A program made the position numbers and the translations under genes. The notes under the pieces are model-generated. The model did no database searches and was not told the DNA's origin. It saw only the letters and a program-made list of their open reading frames with translations. 21,811 nucleotides of DNA from SIG607 sp045614505 (GTDB taxonomy: Bacteria > Bacillota > Clostridia > Oscillospirales > Acutalibacteraceae), in contig JAZLDA010000067.1 of assembly GCA_045614505.1 (NCBI GenBank), positions 1 through 21,811 of the forward strand, in the 5' to 3' direction. This document shows positions 13,505 to 21,560 of the stretch, piece by piece (positions within the stretch are counted from its first letter, which is position 1; each line of letters begins with the position of its first letter).

Positions 13505-15337
13505 ATGGGTAAAATTATTGGTATTGACCTTGGAACAACTAACTCTTGTGTAGCAGTTATGGAGGGCGGCGAAGCCGTTGTTATTCCTAACGCCGAGGGC
13601 GGAAGAACTACTCCTTCAGTTGTTGCATTTTCAAAGACAGGCGAAAGAATGGTAGGTCAGGTTGCAAAGCGTCAGGCTATCACCAACCCCGACAGAACTA
13701 TCAGCTCCATTAAGCGTGATATGGGTACAGCTAACACCGTTGCTATTGACGGCAAAAACTATACTCCTCAGGAGATTTCTGCTATTATTCTTCAGAAGCT
13801 AAAGGCTGACGCAGAAAGCTATCTGGGCACAACCGTAACCGAGGCTGTTATCACCGTTCCCGCATACTTCACCGACGCTCAGCGTCAGGCAACTAAGGAT
13901 GCAGGTAAAATTGCAGGTCTTGAGGTAAAGAGAATTATTAACGAGCCCACTGCTGCCGCTCTTGCTTATTCCATTGATAAGGAAGACGACCAGAAGGTTA
14001 TGGTTTATGACCTTGGCGGCGGTACTTTCGACGTTTCTATTATTGAAATGGGTGACGGCGTACAAGAGGTACTTGCTACTGCAGGTAACAACAGACTGGG
14101 CGGAGACGACTTTGACAAGCGCGTTATGGATTATATCGTTGCTACCTTCAAGGCTGAGCAGGGTATTGACTTAAGCACAGACAAAATGGCTATGCAGCGT
14201 ATTAAGGAAGCCGCAGAAAAGGCTAAAATCGACCTTTCCGGTATGACCACCGCAGACATTAATCTGCCCTTTATCACCGCAGATGCAACAGGACCCAAGC
14301 ACTTTGAGACCACCATTACCAGAGCTAAGTTCAACGAGCTTACTGCTGACCTGGTTGAAGCTACAATGGGACCTGTTCGTCAGGCTCTTGCCGATTCCGG
14401 ACTTAATAAAAATGAAATCAACAAGGTGCTTATGGTAGGCGGTTCTTCCAGAATTCCCGCTGTTCAGGAGGCAGTTAAAAACTTTATCGGCACTGAGCCA
14501 TTTAAGGGAATCAATCCCGACGAATGTGTTGCTCTGGGTGCAGCTCTTCAGGGCGGTGTACTTGGCGGCGACGTGAAGGGACTTCTTCTCCTTGACGTTA
14601 CTCCCCTTTCTTTGGGTATTGAGACTATGGGTGGCGTTTGCACAAAGGTTATTGAGAGAAACACCACCATTCCTACCAAGAAGAGTCAGATATTCTCCAC
14701 CGCTGCAGACGGTCAGACCTCTGTTGAGGTAAACGTTCTTCAGGGTGAAAGAGAGTTCGCAAGAGACAATAAACAGCTGGGTGTATTCCACCTTGATGGC
14801 ATTGCTCCCGCTCCCCGCGGAATCCCCCAGATTGAAGTAACCTTCGATATTGACGCTAACGGTATCGTAAATGTTTCTGCTAAGGACCTTGGCACAGGTA
14901 AGGAACAGTCCATTACCATTACCTCTAATACCAATATGTCAAAGGAAGACATTGAAAAGGCTGTTCAGGAGGCTGCTCAGTACGAAAGCGAAGACAAGAA
15001 GCGCAGAGAAGAGGTTGACATTCGTAACAATGCCGACCAGATGATTTATCAGACCGAGAAGACCGTTTCCGAATTCGGCGATAAGCTTAGTGATGAAGAA
15101 AAGGGCAAAATCGAGACCGCAAAGGAAGCTCTCAAAGAAGCTCTCAAGGGTACTGATATTGAAGCTATAAAGGCTGCAAGCGAAGGCCTTCAGAAGGAAA
15201 TTTACGCAGTAAGCGAAAAGGTTTATAAGGCAGCCGCAGAAGCTCAGCAGGCAGCAGGCGGCGCAGATGCACAGCCCGGCGCTGATAACAATGTATACGA
15301 TGCTGATTTTTCGGACGTTGATGACGCAAATAAATAA
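13505..15337 (+). CDS. dnaK: Chaperone protein DnaK (Hsp70)
   Basis: DnaK binds exposed hydrophobic segments in an ATP-controlled cycle with DnaJ and GrpE. Residues 1-370 form the ATPase domain, with GIDLGTTNSC at the N-terminus, DLGGGTFDVSI mid-domain and GGSSRIPAV later. The linker LLLLDVTPLSLGIET leads to the substrate-binding domain and helical lid. The tail is rich in Ala and Gln and ends DADFSDVDDANK, as in bacterial forms. The 610-residue length is normal. AAGGAG precedes the ATG. Codon choice is strongly biased compared with hrcA, as expected for an abundant protein. A palindromic element separates it from dnaJ. Confidence 0.98.
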   Translation: MGKIIGIDLGTTNSCVAVMEGGEAVVIPNAEGGRTTPSVVAFSKTGERMVGQVAKRQAITNPDRTISSIKRDMGTANTVAIDGKNYTPQEISAIILQKLKADAESYLGTTVTEAVITVPAYFTDAQRQATKDAGKIAGLEVKRIINEPTAAALAYSIDKEDDQKVMVYDLGGGTFDVSIIEMGDGVQEVLATAGNNRLGGDDFDKRVMDYIVATFKAEQGIDLSTDKMAMQRIKEAAEKAKIDLSGMTTADINLPFITADATGPKHFETTITRAKFNELTADLVEATMGPVRQALADSGLNKNEINKVLMVGGSSRIPAVQEAVKNFIGTEPFKGINPDECVALGAALQGGVLGGDVKGLLLLDVTPLSLGIETMGGVCTKVIERNTTIPTKKSQIFSTAADGQTSVEVNVLQGEREFARDNKQLGVFHLDGIAPAPRGIPQIEVTFDIDANGIVNVSAKDLGTGKEQSITITSNTNMSKEDIEKAVQEAAQYESEDKKRREEVDIRNNADQMIYQTEKTVSEFGDKLSDEEKGKIETAKEALKEALKGTDIEAIKAASEGLQKEIYAVSEKVYKAAAEAQQAAGGADAQPGADNNVYDADFSDVDDANK

Positions 15338-15382
15338 TTAGGATTTGTAGGGGACGATGTCCACATCGTCCCGTTTCCTAAT
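15337..15382. repeat. 46-bp imperfect palindrome between dnaK and dnaJ
   Basis: Outer arms ATTAGGA (15337-15343) and TCCTAAT (15376-15382) enclose an inner perfect 10-bp repeat, GGGACGATGT (15351-15360) and ACATCGTCCC (15363-15372), around CC. There is no T-run after it, so it is not a classic terminator. It resembles REP-like intergenic palindromes and could stabilise the upstream dnaK mRNA or reduce read-through into dnaJ. Confidence 0.6.
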
Positions 15383-15398
15383 ATTCGAGGAGAATATT
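15380..15398 (+). promoter_or_regulatory. AU-rich hairpin holding the dnaJ ribosome binding site
   Basis: AATATTC (15380-15386) and GAATATT (15392-15398) pair perfectly around the loop GAGGA. The Shine-Dalgarno GAGGAG (15387-15392) is thus in the loop and the first stem base, eight bases before the GTG start. The stem is six A-U pairs and one G-C pair, weak enough to open on heating. Confidence 0.45.
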
Positions 15399-15400
15399 CA

Positions 15401-16564
15401 GTGGCAGATAAACGAGATTATTACGAGGTGCTTGGTGTTGACAAGGGCGTCAATGACGATGACCTTAAAAAGGCTTATCGAAAGGCGGCTAAAAAATATC
15501 ATCCCGACCTTCACCCCGGGGATGCTGAGGCGGAAAAGAATTTTAAAGAGGTAAACGAAGCCTATGAAATTCTTTCTGACAAGGAAAAGCGCGCCCGCTA
15601 CGACCAGTTCGGCCATGCAGGTGTTGACCCTAATTTCGGTGCAGGTCAGGGCGGAAACCCCTTTGGCGGCGGCTTCGGCGGCTTCGGCGATTTTGGAGAT
15701 TTAGGCGATATTTTAGGCTCTATGTTCGGCGGCTTCGGCGGCAGCAGAAGAAGAGACCCAAATGCCCCCAGACGCGGAGCAGATACCGCCACCAATATTG
15801 TCATTTCCTTTGAGGAAGCGGCAAAGGGCTGTAAAAAGAACATAAAGGTTACCAGAAGTGAGTCCTGCAGTGAATGCGGTGGAAGCGGCGCCGAAAAGGG
15901 TACGCAGGTAAAGACCTGTCCTAACTGTAAGGGCAGCGGTCAGGTGGTTATGGGTCAGCGTACACCCTTTGGTACTATCCAGACCCAGCAGGTTTGTGAG
16001 AACTGTCGCGGTGCAGGTAAAATAATTGATAAGCCTTGCAGAAAATGTGCAGGCAAGGGCAGAGTGAGAAACACAGTAGAAAAGGTTATTGACATTCCTG
16101 CCGGAATTGATGACGGTCAGGGAATAACACTTCGCGGCGGCGGAGACGCAGGAATTAACGGCGGCCCTGCAGGAGACCTCAACATCACTGTTTCGGTTCG
16201 TCCCCATCCCATTTTTGAGCGCGAGGGCTTTGATATCTTCTGCGAAGTACCCATTACCTATGCGCAGGCGGCTTTCGGCGGAGAAATCACCGTTCCCACC
16301 CTTGACGGGAAAGCAAAATTCAATATTCACGAGGGCACTCAGCCCGGAGATGAATTTAAACTCAGAGGCAAAGGTATAAAGCGTCTTAACTATTCGGGCT
16401 ATGGCGACGAATACGTTAAGATAGTTGTAGAGGTACCCAAGGATTTAAGCAAGGAACAGCGTGAGAAACTTCAGGACTTTGAAAAATCCCTTACCGATAA
16501 AAACTATAAAAAACGCAAATCTTTCTTCGATAAGGTAAAAGACCTTTTCGGAGAAGACAAATAA
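15401..16564 (+). CDS. dnaJ: Chaperone protein DnaJ (type I Hsp40)
   Basis: DnaJ delivers clients to DnaK and stimulates its ATPase. The J domain (about 6-70) carries the essential HPD at 34-36. A Gly/Phe-rich linker runs from about 76 to 115. Four CxxCxGxG repeats begin at C156, C173, C199 and C213 and bind two zinc ions. The C-terminal substrate-binding domains follow (GGEITVPTLDGKAKF). At 387 residues it is a complete type I DnaJ. The start is a GTG, with AGGAG inside a small hairpin. The intergenic palindrome and weak start codon suggest dnaJ is made at a lower level than dnaK. Confidence 0.97.
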   Translation: MADKRDYYEVLGVDKGVNDDDLKKAYRKAAKKYHPDLHPGDAEAEKNFKEVNEAYEILSDKEKRARYDQFGHAGVDPNFGAGQGGNPFGGGFGGFGDFGDLGDILGSMFGGFGGSRRRDPNAPRRGADTATNIVISFEEAAKGCKKNIKVTRSESCSECGGSGAEKGTQVKTCPNCKGSGQVVMGQRTPFGTIQTQQVCENCRGAGKIIDKPCRKCAGKGRVRNTVEKVIDIPAGIDDGQGITLRGGGDAGINGGPAGDLNITVSVRPHPIFEREGFDIFCEVPITYAQAAFGGEITVPTLDGKAKFNIHEGTQPGDEFKLRGKGIKRLNYSGYGDEYVKIVVEVPKDLSKEQREKLQDFEKSLTDKNYKKRKSFFDKVKDLFGEDK

Positions 16565-16569
16565 ACACA

Positions 16570-16600
16570 AAAATACCCGAGATATTCTCTCGGGTATTTT
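16570..16600. terminator. Bidirectional terminator between dnaJ and htpG
   Basis: A perfect 13-bp stem (AAAATACCCGAGA, with its complement at 16588-16600) around TATTC is followed by a T-run on the plus strand and matched by an A-run on the other side. Confidence 0.92.
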
Positions 16601-16610
16601 TTGGCTTTAA

Positions 16611-18494
16611 TTAAAACAGTGAGCAAATCTTTTCGGCATAGTCGGCAGGGTTGTCAATGGACATTCCCGCAATTAAAAGCGCGCTTGCATATAGCACCTC
16701 TGCCATTGTTTTTGCTTTTTCTTTATCTGCTTCATAAGCTTCTTTAAGAGAAGCAAAGGCAGGGTGAGATGGGTTTAATTCGAGAACTCGTTCTGCTTTT
16801 ACCTTTTCTTTGTCCTCTCCGGGCAGTGTCGCAAAGTATTTTTCCATTTCCAGTGTTACGCCTCCCTTACTTGATAAGCAAACAGGGTGAGATTTAAGCT
16901 TTTTAGAAATAATAACATCGGAAATCGAAAGCGCTTCCTTAATAAAGGTGAGCATTTCCTTGTTTTCCTCGGCGGTTTCGTCTGCCTTCTTTTCATCATT
17001 CTCATCAAGCAGGTCAGCGCCCTCTGAGTTAATTGAGCAGTAGTCCTTGCCGTTTTCCTCTCTTAGTACGTTCATAAGGAATTCGTCCACATCGTCGGTA
17101 AGACAGAGCATATCATAACCTTTAGCCCGTACAAGCTCTGCCTGAGGAAGAGAGTTTATCTTCTGTACCGTTTCTCCGCAGGCGTAGTAAATATGCTTCT
17201 GGTCCTCAGGCATATTTTTGATATAATCCTCAATGGTTATAAGTCTGCCCTCATTGCTTGACCAGAACAGTAATAAATCCTTAAGAGCGTCCTTATAAAT
17301 TCCGTACTGTGCAACGGCGCCGTATTTAAGCTGAATTCCAAAGGCTTTCCAGAATTTTTCGTATTTCTCACGGTCATTATTTAAAGCCTTTTTAAGCTCA
17401 GCGTGTATCTTCTTGTCAATATTTTTTGCAATGGTTTTAAGTCCGGCATACTGCTGCAGCATTTCACGGGAAATGTTCAGAGACAAGTCGTCGCTGTCTA
17501 CAACGCCCTTTACAAAACGGAAGTGCTCCGGAACGAGGTCTGAGCATTTTTCCATTATCATAACACCGCTTGAATAGAGCTTTAAGCCCTTTTCGTATTC
17601 CTTGGTGTAGTAGTCGTAAGGAGTTTTGGCAGGTACATAAAGAAGCGCTTTATAAGAAACAACACCCTCGGCGGCAACGCTTATTGTGAAAAGCGGGTCT
17701 TCAAAATCGAAGAAGCTGTCCCTATAAAATCGGTTAAGCTCTTCTTCGCTCTGTTCTGCCTTACTCTTTTTCCAGACAGGCACCATACTGTTAAGGGTTT
17801 CTTCCTCTGTATAGGTGACAGTGGTTTTTTCTTCTCCCTCTTCTTTCACTTTTTCCATATCCATTACAATGGGATAGCGAATATAGTCGGAATAGGTTTT
17901 AATAAGACTTTTGAGCTTGTAAGTTTCAAGGTATTCGGAGTATTTGTTGTCCTCGGTATCCTCTTTTAGGTGCATAACTATTTCGGTGCCCACGTTTGTT
18001 TTGTCACATTCCTTTATTGTGTAACCGTCGGCGCCGTTGCTGGTCCAGCTGTAGGCTGTATCCTCTTTATAGGAAAGGGAATTAACGGTCAGGGTATCAG
18101 AGACCATAAAAGCAGAATAAAAGCCTACGCCGAACTGGCCGATAATGTTAACGGCATCCTTTTCCTCCTGCTCAGTCATTCCTTCTTTAAACTGCAGAGA
18201 GCCGCTTTTACAAATGGTACCCAGATTGTTTTCGAGTTCTTCCTTTGTCATACCGATACCGTTATCTGTTACGGTAAGGGTGCGGTTTTCCTTGTCGGCG
18301 GTGATTTTGATTTTCAGGTCACCCATTTTTGCTCGCGCGGTCTCATCTGTAAGAGACAGGTAGTGAAGCTTGTCCGAAGCGTCGCTTGCGTTGGAAATGA
18401 TTTCCCTTAAAAATATTTCCTTGTTGGTGTAAATTGAATTAATCATAAGGTCAAGAAGCCTTTTGGATTCTGCCTTAAACTGCTTTTTTGCCAT
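16611..18494 (-). CDS. htpG: Chaperone protein HtpG (bacterial Hsp90)
   Basis: HtpG is the ATP-dependent Hsp90 of bacteria, working with the DnaK system on late folding intermediates. The GHKL ATPase domain shows the N-box EIISNASDASDKL (31-43), DNGIGM (77-82) and GQFGVGFYSAF (119-129). The middle domain holds NISREMLQQ, and the C-terminal dimerisation domain ends without the eukaryotic MEEVD tail. The start is ATG at 18494, with AGAAGG eight bases before it; the in-frame TTG at 18500 is less likely. At 627 residues it is full length. It converges on the hrcA operon but has no CIRCE, so it is not an obvious HrcA target. Confidence 0.97.
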   Translation of the reverse strand: MAKKQFKAESKRLLDLMINSIYTNKEIFLREIISNASDASDKLHYLSLTDETARAKMGDLKIKITADKENRTLTVTDNGIGMTKEELENNLGTICKSGSLQFKEGMTEQEEKDAVNIIGQFGVGFYSAFMVSDTLTVNSLSYKEDTAYSWTSNGADGYTIKECDKTNVGTEIVMHLKEDTEDNKYSEYLETYKLKSLIKTYSDYIRYPIVMDMEKVKEEGEEKTTVTYTEEETLNSMVPVWKKSKAEQSEEELNRFYRDSFFDFEDPLFTISVAAEGVVSYKALLYVPAKTPYDYYTKEYEKGLKLYSSGVMIMEKCSDLVPEHFRFVKGVVDSDDLSLNISREMLQQYAGLKTIAKNIDKKIHAELKKALNNDREKYEKFWKAFGIQLKYGAVAQYGIYKDALKDLLLFWSSNEGRLITIEDYIKNMPEDQKHIYYACGETVQKINSLPQAELVRAKGYDMLCLTDDVDEFLMNVLREENGKDYCSINSEGADLLDENDEKKADETAEENKEMLTFIKEALSISDVIISKKLKSHPVCLSSKGGVTLEMEKYFATLPGEDKEKVKAERVLELNPSHPAFASLKEAYEADKEKAKTMAEVLYASALLIAGMSIDNPADYAEKICSLF

Positions 18495-18526
18495 AAACAA
18501 AACCTTCTTTTTTTAGTATTAAATCC

Positions 18527-18532
18527 ATTTTA
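18527..18532 (-). promoter_or_regulatory. Extended -10 of the htpG promoter
   Basis: On the minus strand TAAAAT is preceded by TGC, giving an extended -10. No good -35 lies 16-18 bp upstream (CTTTTC). The leader to the htpG ATG would be about 25 nt. Confidence 0.45.
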
Positions 18533-18575
18533 GCATATTTTAGAAAAAAGAAAAGACAAAAGAGTGGATTTTTTA

Positions 18576-18604
18576 TTGACAAAATGTAAACTAAATGCTA
18601 TTAT
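18576..18604 (+). promoter_or_regulatory. Promoter of the Crp-family regulator and ABC importer operon
   Basis: A consensus TTGACA at 18576-18581, a 17-bp spacer ending TGC, and TATTAT at 18599-18604 give a strong extended -10 promoter. The start site would fall near 18611. Confidence 0.82.
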
Positions 18605-18614
18605 AAAGAAAAAG

Positions 18615-18630
18615 TGTTCCAAATGGTACA
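18615..18630. promoter_or_regulatory. Imperfect dyad, candidate autoregulatory operator
   Basis: TGTTCCAAATGGTACA reads as TGT-n-CCA-nn-nn... with twofold symmetry at 12 of 16 positions (outer TGT/ACA, inner CCA/TGG). It sits just after the predicted start site of a Crp/Fnr-type gene, the right size and place for dimeric self-repression. Confidence 0.45.
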
Positions 18631-18646
18631 GAAAATGAGGTGCGAT

Positions 18647-19252
18647 ATGGAAAGGCGCAGAGAAATTCTCGCATCCACCTATTTGTTCCGCGAAGTCGAG
18701 CAAGCCGCCTTAACTATGGAGCTGAGTGAGCCGGTCTCCTTTTTAAAGGGGGAGACCATTTACAGCGAAAAACAGTTTCAGCGAAGTATAGGCGTGGTGC
18801 TTTCGGGACTTGCAAAGGCCGTTCCCTTAGGCGGTGAAGGCGTGCTGTCATATTTTAAAGAGGGAAGTGTCTTCGGCGCGGCGGCGGTTTTCGGCGGGAA
18901 TAAAGAATATATCAGCCGAATTGAAGCGGTAAAGCCCTGCAAAGTTCAGTTTATAGAGGAAGAAAAATTGTCGCATATTTTCAGGGAATACCCGAAGATT
19001 GCGGTAAATTATATTTCCTTTCTTTCTTCCCGTATCCGCTTCTTAAACGAAAAGCTTTCCATAATGATGCGGGACGGCGCTGAGGGTAGGCTCTATGCCT
19101 TTCTTCTTAAAAACGGTGGCTATGACGGAAAGATGACAGGACTTGCCGATACCCTTTGTATTGGAAGAACCACACTCTACAGAACTCTGGAAAATTTGGA
19201 ACAAAAACAACTGATTGTCCGCGAGGACGGAAAGATAAAGGTGATTTTATGA
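18647..19252 (+). CDS. Crp/Fnr-family transcriptional regulator
   Basis: A 201-residue protein with an N-terminal cyclic-nucleotide-binding-like beta-roll (about 12-115), a long dimerisation helix (about 116-140) and a C-terminal winged helix (about 150-201) with the recognition segment LCIGRTTLYRTLENLEQ. The roll lacks the Glu and Arg-Ser pattern of cAMP-binding Crp, and no N-terminal Cys set for an Fnr iron-sulphur cluster is seen, so the effector is probably something else or none. Earlier in-frame starts exist at 18614 (GTG), 18623 and 18635; GAGGTG at 18637-18642 favours the ATG at 18647. It overlaps the lipoprotein gene by four bases (ATGA) and shares its operon, so it probably controls that importer. 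Confidence 0.88.
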   Translation: MERRREILASTYLFREVEQAALTMELSEPVSFLKGETIYSEKQFQRSIGVVLSGLAKAVPLGGEGVLSYFKEGSVFGAAAVFGGNKEYISRIEAVKPCKVQFIEEEKLSHIFREYPKIAVNYISFLSSRIRFLNEKLSIMMRDGAEGRLYAFLLKNGGYDGKMTGLADTLCIGRTTLYRTLENLEQKQLIVREDGKIKVIL

Positions 19253-20232
19253 AAAAAATATTATGTCTTTTGTTGGCGCTTGTCACGGTATTAACAGTGA
19301 CAGGCTGTGCAGTAAAAATTGATGAGCCCGAAACAGGGGAAGTCAATGTTTATGTTCTCTCGGGTCCCACAGGAATAGGCGCAGTGAATCTCAGAGCAAA
19401 GAGCGAAGAGTCAAAGAGCCTTAACAAATACAACTTCAGTATGGTTGCCGCAAATGATGAAATCATTGCCGCCGTATCTAACGGCAGTGCGGATATTGCC
19501 GCGGTTGCAACAAATCTAGCCGCTACCCTTTATAATAGAACAAACGGCGGTGTTACCGTGCTTGCGGTAAACACCACCAGTGTGCTGTCCATTCTCACAA
19601 ACGGCACAGAAATAAACTCCGTTTCAGAGCTTCGCGGCAAGACTATTTACACCCCCGGTCAGGGAGCAAACCCTGAATATATTCTCCGCTATATTTTAAA
19701 GGGCAACGGCATTGACCCCGACAAGGATGTTGATATTCAGTTTGTTGCTGACGGCAGTGAGCTTCCCACCGTTTGGGCAAAGGAAGAAAACAAGGACGCC
19801 GTTATTATGGCTCCTCAGCCGGTTGCTACCAACATTCTTATGAAGTATACCGAGGCTAAAAAGGCTTTGGATATGGGAGAAGAATGGAGCAAAATCTCGG
19901 GTGACAGCAGTCTCTTTATGGGTTGCGTTATTGTGAGAAACGAATTTTTAAAAGCTAACCCCGGCGTGGTAAAAACCTTCCTTAAAGAATATGAGGAGTC
20001 GGTAAACTCCGCTGTTGCCGATGCGGCTGCTACCGGCACTCTTTGTGAAAAGTACGGAATTATACCCAAGGCTGCCATCGCCACAAAGGCAATTCCCGCC
20101 TGCGGACTTGAGTTTATTGCAGGCGAAGATATGAAGAAAGGACTTTCGGGATACCTGAAGGTTATGTTTGACGCTAACCCTAAGTCTGTGGGTGGAGCTC
20201 TTCCCGAAGACAGCTTCTACTATGCAGGTTAA
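19249..20232 (+). CDS. ABC transporter substrate-binding lipoprotein (NMT1/SsuA-like)
   Basis: The solute-binding component of an importer. A lipoprotein signal peptide ends in LTVTGC, with lipidated Cys20. The mature part resembles the periplasmic-binding type II group for nitrate, sulfonate, taurine and thiamine precursors: VYVLSGPTGIGAV, then NGSADIAAVATNLA, SVSELRGKTIYTPGQGANPEYILRYIL, and VIMAPQPVAT. The 327-residue length is normal. The true start is ATG at 19249, overlapping the regulator stop; GGTG lies a few bases before. A frame extending upstream to 19156 would overlap the regulator out of frame and is rejected. The ligand cannot be told from sequence; the NMT1/SsuA grouping only narrows it to small organic or sulfonate-like compounds. 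Confidence 0.88.
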   Translation: MKKILCLLLALVTVLTVTGCAVKIDEPETGEVNVYVLSGPTGIGAVNLRAKSEESKSLNKYNFSMVAANDEIIAAVSNGSADIAAVATNLAATLYNRTNGGVTVLAVNTTSVLSILTNGTEINSVSELRGKTIYTPGQGANPEYILRYILKGNGIDPDKDVDIQFVADGSELPTVWAKEENKDAVIMAPQPVATNILMKYTEAKKALDMGEEWSKISGDSSLFMGCVIVRNEFLKANPGVVKTFLKEYEESVNSAVADAAATGTLCEKYGIIPKAAIATKAIPACGLEFIAGEDMKKGLSGYLKVMFDANPKSVGGALPEDSFYYAG

Positions 20233-20968
20233 AAGGATACTGCGAAGAATATTAATAGCACTGTTTTGGATACTGCTGTGGCAGGGGGCAATTTCTCTTG
20301 CAAACTTAAATTTGCTAATAGCAGTACCCACTCCTGTTTCTACAGCTTCCGCATTTTTGCGGCTCTGCAAAGAGAGTGAGTTTTGGCTGTCAGCCGTAAG
20401 CTCCCTTTATAGAGTCCTTGCAGGATACCTTTTGGCAGTAATAGTAGGAACGGTGTTTGCTTTTCTTTCGGATAAATTTACTTTTTTAGGTGAATTTTTC
20501 TCTCCCGTTCTTCGCCTTATGAGGGCAGTTCCGGTAGCGGCATTTATAATTCTTGTGTTTTTATGGGTGCCCGACCAAAATATCCCCGGACTTATAGCCT
20601 TTTTAACGGTGCTTCCCTTAATCTGGTCAAATTGTCATCAGGCGCTGTCTACAGTTGATAAAAGCCTTACTGAGATGGCAAGGGTAATGGGAATGAAAAA
20701 AAGCGGAGCTTTCCGATATATCGTATTCCCCTCCATTAAGCCTGCCTACACCGCCAGCCTTGTAACAGGGTTGGGCTTTGCCTGGAAATCGGGAGTTGCG
20801 GCAGAGGTAATCAGCCGTACTGAAATTTCTCTTGGAAATCTCCTTTGGGTAGGCAAAAATTCCATTGACTATGACGAGGTATTTGCCGTTACGGCGGTTA
20901 TAGTTATATTCAGTATAGTTCTTGAACAGCTGTTAGGCTTGCTTCTCAGAAAAGAGGTGGCGAAATGA
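20222..20968 (+). CDS. ABC transporter permease (SsuC/TauC-like)
   Basis: A 248-residue inner-membrane protein with about six predicted helices (near 5-25, 57-82, 95-118, 121-136, 170-195 and 215-240). The cytoplasmic EAA-type loop that docks the ATPase is seen as EMARVMGMKKSGAFRYIVFP. The sequence resembles permeases of nitrate/sulfonate/taurine importers. The ATG at 20222 overlaps the lipoprotein stop by 11 bases; an earlier ATG at 20168 would add a stretch without membrane features read out of frame inside the lipoprotein gene, so it is rejected. No strong ribosome binding site is present, so translation probably couples to the upstream gene. It overlaps the ATPase gene by four bases. Confidence 0.9.
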   Translation: MQVKRILRRILIALFWILLWQGAISLANLNLLIAVPTPVSTASAFLRLCKESEFWLSAVSSLYRVLAGYLLAVIVGTVFAFLSDKFTFLGEFFSPVLRLMRAVPVAAFIILVFLWVPDQNIPGLIAFLTVLPLIWSNCHQALSTVDKSLTEMARVMGMKKSGAFRYIVFPSIKPAYTASLVTGLGFAWKSGVAAEVISRTEISLGNLLWVGKNSIDYDEVFAVTAVIVIFSIVLEQLLGLLLRKEVAK

Positions 20969-21528
20969 TAGAATTTAAAAATGTCACCTTCGCCTATAAA
21001 GGAAGCAGGGAAAAAGTTTTAAAAGATTTTTCACTTCATATAAGCCAAGGCGAGAGGGTATGGATTAGCGGCCCCTCAGGTAAAGGAAAAACCACCATAC
21101 TCAGGCTTATAATGGGACTGGAAAAGCCTAAGAAAGGAACCGTCAGCATAAAAGATTCGGCAAAAATCTCTGCCGTTTTTCAGGAAGACAGACTTATCCC
21201 CTTTGTTTCGGTGAAGAAAAATATTTCCCTTTTCTCAAATGAGCAAACGGCTGAAATACTTCTCACTAAATTAGGGCTGGACGGCTGCGCTGATATGACG
21301 GTAGATGAGCTTTCGGGCGGAATGAAACGCAGGGTCGCCATTGCCCGCGCTCTGGCAAGGGACTTTGATATACTTATCTTAGATGAACCCATGAACGGAC
21401 TTGACCCCGACACAGCCGAGAAAACTGCTCAGGTGATTGAAGATATGTGTAAATATAAAACCCTTATACTCGTCTCCCACCAAAGGCAACAGGCAGAGCG
21501 TCTGTGTGACAGAAGAATAGATATATAA
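20965..21528 (+). CDS. ABC transporter ATP-binding protein, short form
   Basis: This ATPase energises the importer encoded just upstream. All ABC motifs are present: Walker A GPSGKGKTT (36-44), Q-loop VFQEDRLIPF (71-80), signature LSGGMKRRVAIARAL (116-130), Walker B ILILDEP (136-142), D-loop GLDP and the switch His in LVSHQ (172). At 187 residues it is clearly shorter than the 240-260 residues usual for sulfonate/nitrate-type ATPases; it ends soon after the H-loop and lacks the extra C-terminal segment. The end is a genuine stop followed by a strong terminator, so it is a natural short form and not a window artefact. GAGGTGG five bases before the ATG is a good ribosome binding site. Confidence 0.92.
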   Translation: MIEFKNVTFAYKGSREKVLKDFSLHISQGERVWISGPSGKGKTTILRLIMGLEKPKKGTVSIKDSAKISAVFQEDRLIPFVSVKKNISLFSNEQTAEILLTKLGLDGCADMTVDELSGGMKRRVAIARALARDFDILILDEPMNGLDPDTAEKTAQVIEDMCKYKTLILVSHQRQQAERLCDRRIDI

Positions 21529-21531
21529 TAT

Positions 21532-21560
21532 AAAAACCAACGGAATTTCCGTTGGTTTTT
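21532..21560. terminator. Bidirectional terminator
   Basis: A perfect 13-bp stem (AAAAACCAACGGA, with its complement at 21548-21560) around ATT has A and T runs on the two sides. It ends the ABC operon and the convergent peptidase gene; the latter's stop codon touches the stem. Confidence 0.92.

Noticed and set aside
15337..15382. Intrinsic terminator between dnaK and dnaJ
   Set aside because: The stem is followed by GTTTCCTAAT, not a T-run, and dnaJ has no promoter of its own that I can see, so full termination would silence it.
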